From NCBI GenBank assembly GCA_016199405.1, contig JACQGS010000315.1, positions 1 through 7,534 on the forward strand: DNA of 7,534 nucleotides. Direction: 5' to 3'. The stretch is from Chloroflexota bacterium. Its GTDB lineage: Bacteria > Chloroflexota > Anaerolineae > UBA4142. Shown here one piece after another: positions 5,675 to 7,534 of this stretch. Within the stretch, counting starts at the first letter, position 1. Each line of letters begins with the position of its first letter. Both the position numbers and the translations under genes were made by a program. Below the pieces are notes generated by a model. It was not told the DNA's origin and did no database searches. It saw only the letters and a list, made by a program, of their open reading frames with translations.

Positions 5675-5699
5675 CGCGAATGCAACTCGCGCTGTAAAC

Positions 5700-6455
5700 T
5701 CATTCATCCTTCCATCTCGGCTCCCGTTTTTCCATAAACGCCGCCAGCCCTTCGTTCGCATCGTGCGTCTTCATCAAATCGCCCAGATATAATTTTTCGA
5801 TTTCGCGCAGCGCGCGAAAGAGCGCGTCCGTTTGCAAGGGAATCCGCGCCGCGCGTTTGGTGAATTGCAAAACCACGCCGCTCTGCTTCATCAGCCGCGC
5901 GATAAACGCGTTCAGCGCGTTCTCAAACTCTTCCGGCGTTGCGACCGCATTCACCAAACCCAAGCGTTCCGCCGTCGCCGCATCAATTGCATCGCCGGTC
6001 ATCATCATCTCGAATGCTTTTTTATTCGAGATGAGAAACGGCAGCAGCACGGCGGCAATCGGCGGAAAAACACCAACCTGAATTTCCGGCTGCGCGAATT
6101 TCGCCGCGCTGCTCGCGACGATGAAATCGCACGCCATCGCGAGCTCAAGCCCGCCGCCGAGCGCGCTGCCCTGCACCGCCGCGATCGTGGGTTGAGATAA
6201 GTTCCAAATTTTTTCGATGAGCGCGTCGAAGCGCGTAATCATTTCCTCAACGCGGTCGGCGGTGTGGTCTTTCACATCCACACCCGCGCTGAAAAATTTT
6301 CCCTGCGCACCGATGACGATGACCTTCGCGTCGCGCGCCGCGTCAATCGCCGCATCAATCTCTTTCATCAGCGCGATATCAATGACGTTGACGGGCGCTT
6401 GGGTCAGCGTGATGCGCGCAATGCTGTTGGATTTTTCAAGAGTTAGGTTTGGCAT
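5700..6455 (-). CDS. Enoyl-CoA hydratase/isomerase family protein, candidate cyclohexa-1,5-diene-1-carbonyl-CoA hydratase
   Basis: A complete 251-residue crotonase-fold enzyme. FSAGVDVKDH (55-64) forms the first oxyanion-hole loop and GSALGGGLELAMACD (96-110) the second. Glu104 and Glu124 (in QPEIQVG) correspond to the two catalytic glutamates of hydratases, so water addition is feasible. After QPEI the sequence continues VGVFPPIAAVLLP in place of the GxxPGxGGTQRL of fatty-acid hydratases. VNVIDIALM (22-30) and AGVDVKDH recall dienoyl-CoA hydratases (Dch/BzdW) of benzoyl-CoA pathways. That assignment is inference, strengthened by the reductase genes on the same strand. The ATG at 6455 fits the family N-terminus, but no Shine-Dalgarno is visible and the upstream bases run into a dispersed repeat. 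The plus-strand HEPN module separates it from the reductase genes, so co-transcription with them is uncertain. Confidence 0.88.
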   Translation of the reverse strand: MPNLTLEKSNSIARITLTQAPVNVIDIALMKEIDAAIDAARDAKVIVIGAQGKFFSAGVDVKDHTADRVEEMITRFDALIEKIWNLSQPTIAAVQGSALGGGLELAMACDFIVASSAAKFAQPEIQVGVFPPIAAVLLPFLISNKKAFEMMMTGDAIDAATAERLGLVNAVATPEEFENALNAFIARLMKQSGVVLQFTKRAARIPLQTDALFRALREIEKLYLGDLMKTHDANEGLAAFMEKREPRWKDE

Positions 6456-6463
6456 AGGTTTAA

Positions 6464-6541
6464 TATTGCGTAGTCAGTATTGCGTAAGGAATGCAATTGT
6501 GTCTTGAAATCTGAAAAGCAATTGCCGCGATTACGCAATAC
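6464..6541. repeat. TATTGCGTA-type inverted repeat between hydrolase and hydratase genes
   Basis: TATTGCGTA occurs directly at 6464-6472 and 6478-6486 and inverted at 6532-6540. GTATTGCGTAA (6477-6487) and TTACGCAATAC (6531-6541) are perfect 11-base inverted arms. An inner pair, GCAATTG (6493-6499) and CAATTGC (6519-6525), extends the hairpin. The right arm encodes the last three residues and the TAA of the MBL-fold gene. The left copies lie within 10-30 bases of the hydratase start. It is the same repeat type as at 1797-1836 and 2320-2330. Confidence 0.8.
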
Positions 6542-7529
6542 GCACTACTGGGTGTTGTATTATTTGGCGATACCGAATGATTTTCCCCTCCAACTTCTCC
6601 AACCTTCCCTCTCCCACCAGATACTCACAGTGCGCCAGCGTTTCTACCATCGCCAGCCGAACATCGTCCACGCTCTCAATGGTGGGAAAAACGCTCATGC
6701 AAATCTCGTACGCGGTGCGACCGACTTGCGCGCCGTCCCAGCATTTTTGCGCCCGGTTGCGATGATGCTCGCGCAATTCGACGATGCGCCCCGGAATATC
6801 TTCGATCAGCGCGCGATGTCCGGGTATTGCAGTCTTGGCGCCGAGCCGCTCAATCGTGCCCAGCGACGCGAGAAAATTCTTCAGCGGATTTGGGTCGAGG
6901 CCGGGCCACAATGGAATGTTGGGCGTGATTTTCATCAGAATCATATCGCCGCTAAAAAGCAGTCCGTTTTCCGCGCTATGCAAAACCAAATGCCCATCCG
7001 CGTGCCCCGGCGTCCAGTGAATCTTGTAGGCACTGCCGCCGATTTGCACAACCTCGCCTTCGCGCAGTGGAGTCAATTCGTTGGGCTGCGGCGTTAGCAT
7101 CTGCAACACTTCGAATGAACGCTCCACGATCTTTTTCGCGAAATCGCGCGGCACGCCATTCTCAATCATTTGGTCGCCCAACAGATACAGATGCGAGCCG
7201 TTGGGCTTCCACTCGATCGCAATGGTGCGAATCTCTTCGTCCAGCGCGTACACCGGCGCGCCGCTCAGATTTTGAAAGTACCCCGCGAGTCCATAATGAT
7301 CGGGATGCGCGTGCGTAATAAAAATGCGGCGAATTTCTTTCGGTGTAATCTGCAATTCTTTGAACGCCGCATCCCATGCTGCAAACGCTGCCGCATCGTT
7401 CAGTCCCGTGTCAATCAGCGTCCAGCTCGCTTCCTCGCGAATCAAATAGCATTGAACGTACTTGAGCGGAAACGGGACAGGGATGCGAACTTGGAAAACT
7501 CCTTCGGTTATCTGCTCGATAATTCTCAT
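6531..7529 (-). CDS. MBL-fold metallo-hydrolase (LACTB2-like, glyoxalase II-type architecture)
   Basis: A 332-residue metallo-beta-lactamase-fold hydrolase. The metal motif HAHPDH (73-78) supplies His73, His75, Asp77 and His78. Further ligands are His176 in TPGHADGH, Asp195 in FSGD and His238 in IPGH, so a complete binuclear (zinc or iron) site is present. The C-terminal region from about residue 250 looks like the winged-helix-type extension of LACTB2-like proteins. The substrate is not evident; thioester, lactone or nucleic-acid hydrolysis are all known in the superfamily. The start at 7529 matches the typical N-terminus (MRIIEQITEGVFQVRIP), but only five bases precede it, so an upstream start cannot be excluded. 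The last three residues and the stop codon lie inside a dispersed inverted repeat. It precedes the hydratase gene by 75 bases on the same strand and may share its transcript. Confidence 0.88.
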   Translation of the reverse strand: MRIIEQITEGVFQVRIPVPFPLKYVQCYLIREEASWTLIDTGLNDAAAFAAWDAAFKELQITPKEIRRIFITHAHPDHYGLAGYFQNLSGAPVYALDEEIRTIAIEWKPNGSHLYLLGDQMIENGVPRDFAKKIVERSFEVLQMLTPQPNELTPLREGEVVQIGGSAYKIHWTPGHADGHLVLHSAENGLLFSGDMILMKITPNIPLWPGLDPNPLKNFLASLGTIERLGAKTAIPGHRALIEDIPGRIVELREHHRNRAQKCWDGAQVGRTAYEICMSVFPTIESVDDVRLAMVETLAHCEYLVGEGRLEKLEGKIIRYRQIIQHPVVRIA

Positions 7530-7534
7530 CGCAT

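Noticed and set aside
5675..5691. Possible bidirectional terminator between the convergent genes (CGCGA / TCGCG)
   Set aside because: Only a 5-bp stem with a 7-base loop and no T-tract on either side; too weak to call.
6477..6541. Rho-independent terminator after the MBL gene
   Set aside because: The hairpin is long and interrupted and is followed by no U-run. It is better explained as a dispersed repeat.

Overview
The window reads as part of an anaerobic aromatic-degradation locus. Six genes of the main cluster lie on the minus strand and are read from the right edge to the left. In transcription order they are: an MBL-fold hydrolase (7529-6531), a crotonase-family hydratase resembling cyclohexa-1,5-diene-1-carbonyl-CoA hydratase (6455-5700), and four subunits of a class I, ATP-dependent benzoyl-CoA reductase or close relative. 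The reductase subunits are two 2-hydroxyacyl-CoA-dehydratase-type [4Fe-4S] subunits (4892-3732 and 3624-2332) and two BadF/BadG/BcrA/BcrD-type ATPase/activator subunits (1771-953 and 956-114). Order and sizes (386, 430, 272 and 280 aa) fit the Azoarcus-style bzdN-O-P-Q layout. In the Thauera bcrCBAD layout one ATPase subunit is much longer.

Two insertions break the cluster. A four-helix-bundle (S23 / 23S-rRNA-IVS-type) gene (2304-1837) sits in the operon sense between the O and P subunits, with short inverted TATTGCGT repeats on both sides. A two-gene plus-strand module (4983-5674) sits between the hydratase and the reductase genes. It encodes a HEPN/UPF0332-like protein and a small protein resembling a degenerate minimal nucleotidyltransferase, with a GTGA overlap. 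It has a near-consensus promoter placed so close to the GTG start that the transcript should be leaderless.

Several non-coding gaps between minus-strand genes hold dispersed inverted repeats of at least three types. GGGCGAAGCATTTGC arms lie at 3-99, TGTCATTGCGAG / CGAAGCAATC arms at 3645-3728, and TATTGCGTA-type copies at 1797-1836, 2320-2330 and 6464-6541. No gene-free stretch exceeds 300 bases. No tRNA, rRNA, CRISPR array or transposase gene is visible.

Organism: an anaerobic, moderately GC-rich bacterium. The repeat types, the S23-family gene and the bzd-type reductase together suggest Chloroflexota (Anaerolineae-like), but this is an impression from memory, not a demonstrated placement.

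Working model: the N and O subunits bind aromatic acyl-CoA. The P and Q subunits use ATP hydrolysis to push low-potential electrons into them and give a cyclic dienoyl-CoA, which the hydratase would hydrate. The ferredoxin, ferredoxin reductase, alcohol dehydrogenase, ring-opening hydrolase, CoA ligase and regulator expected for a full pathway are not in this window.
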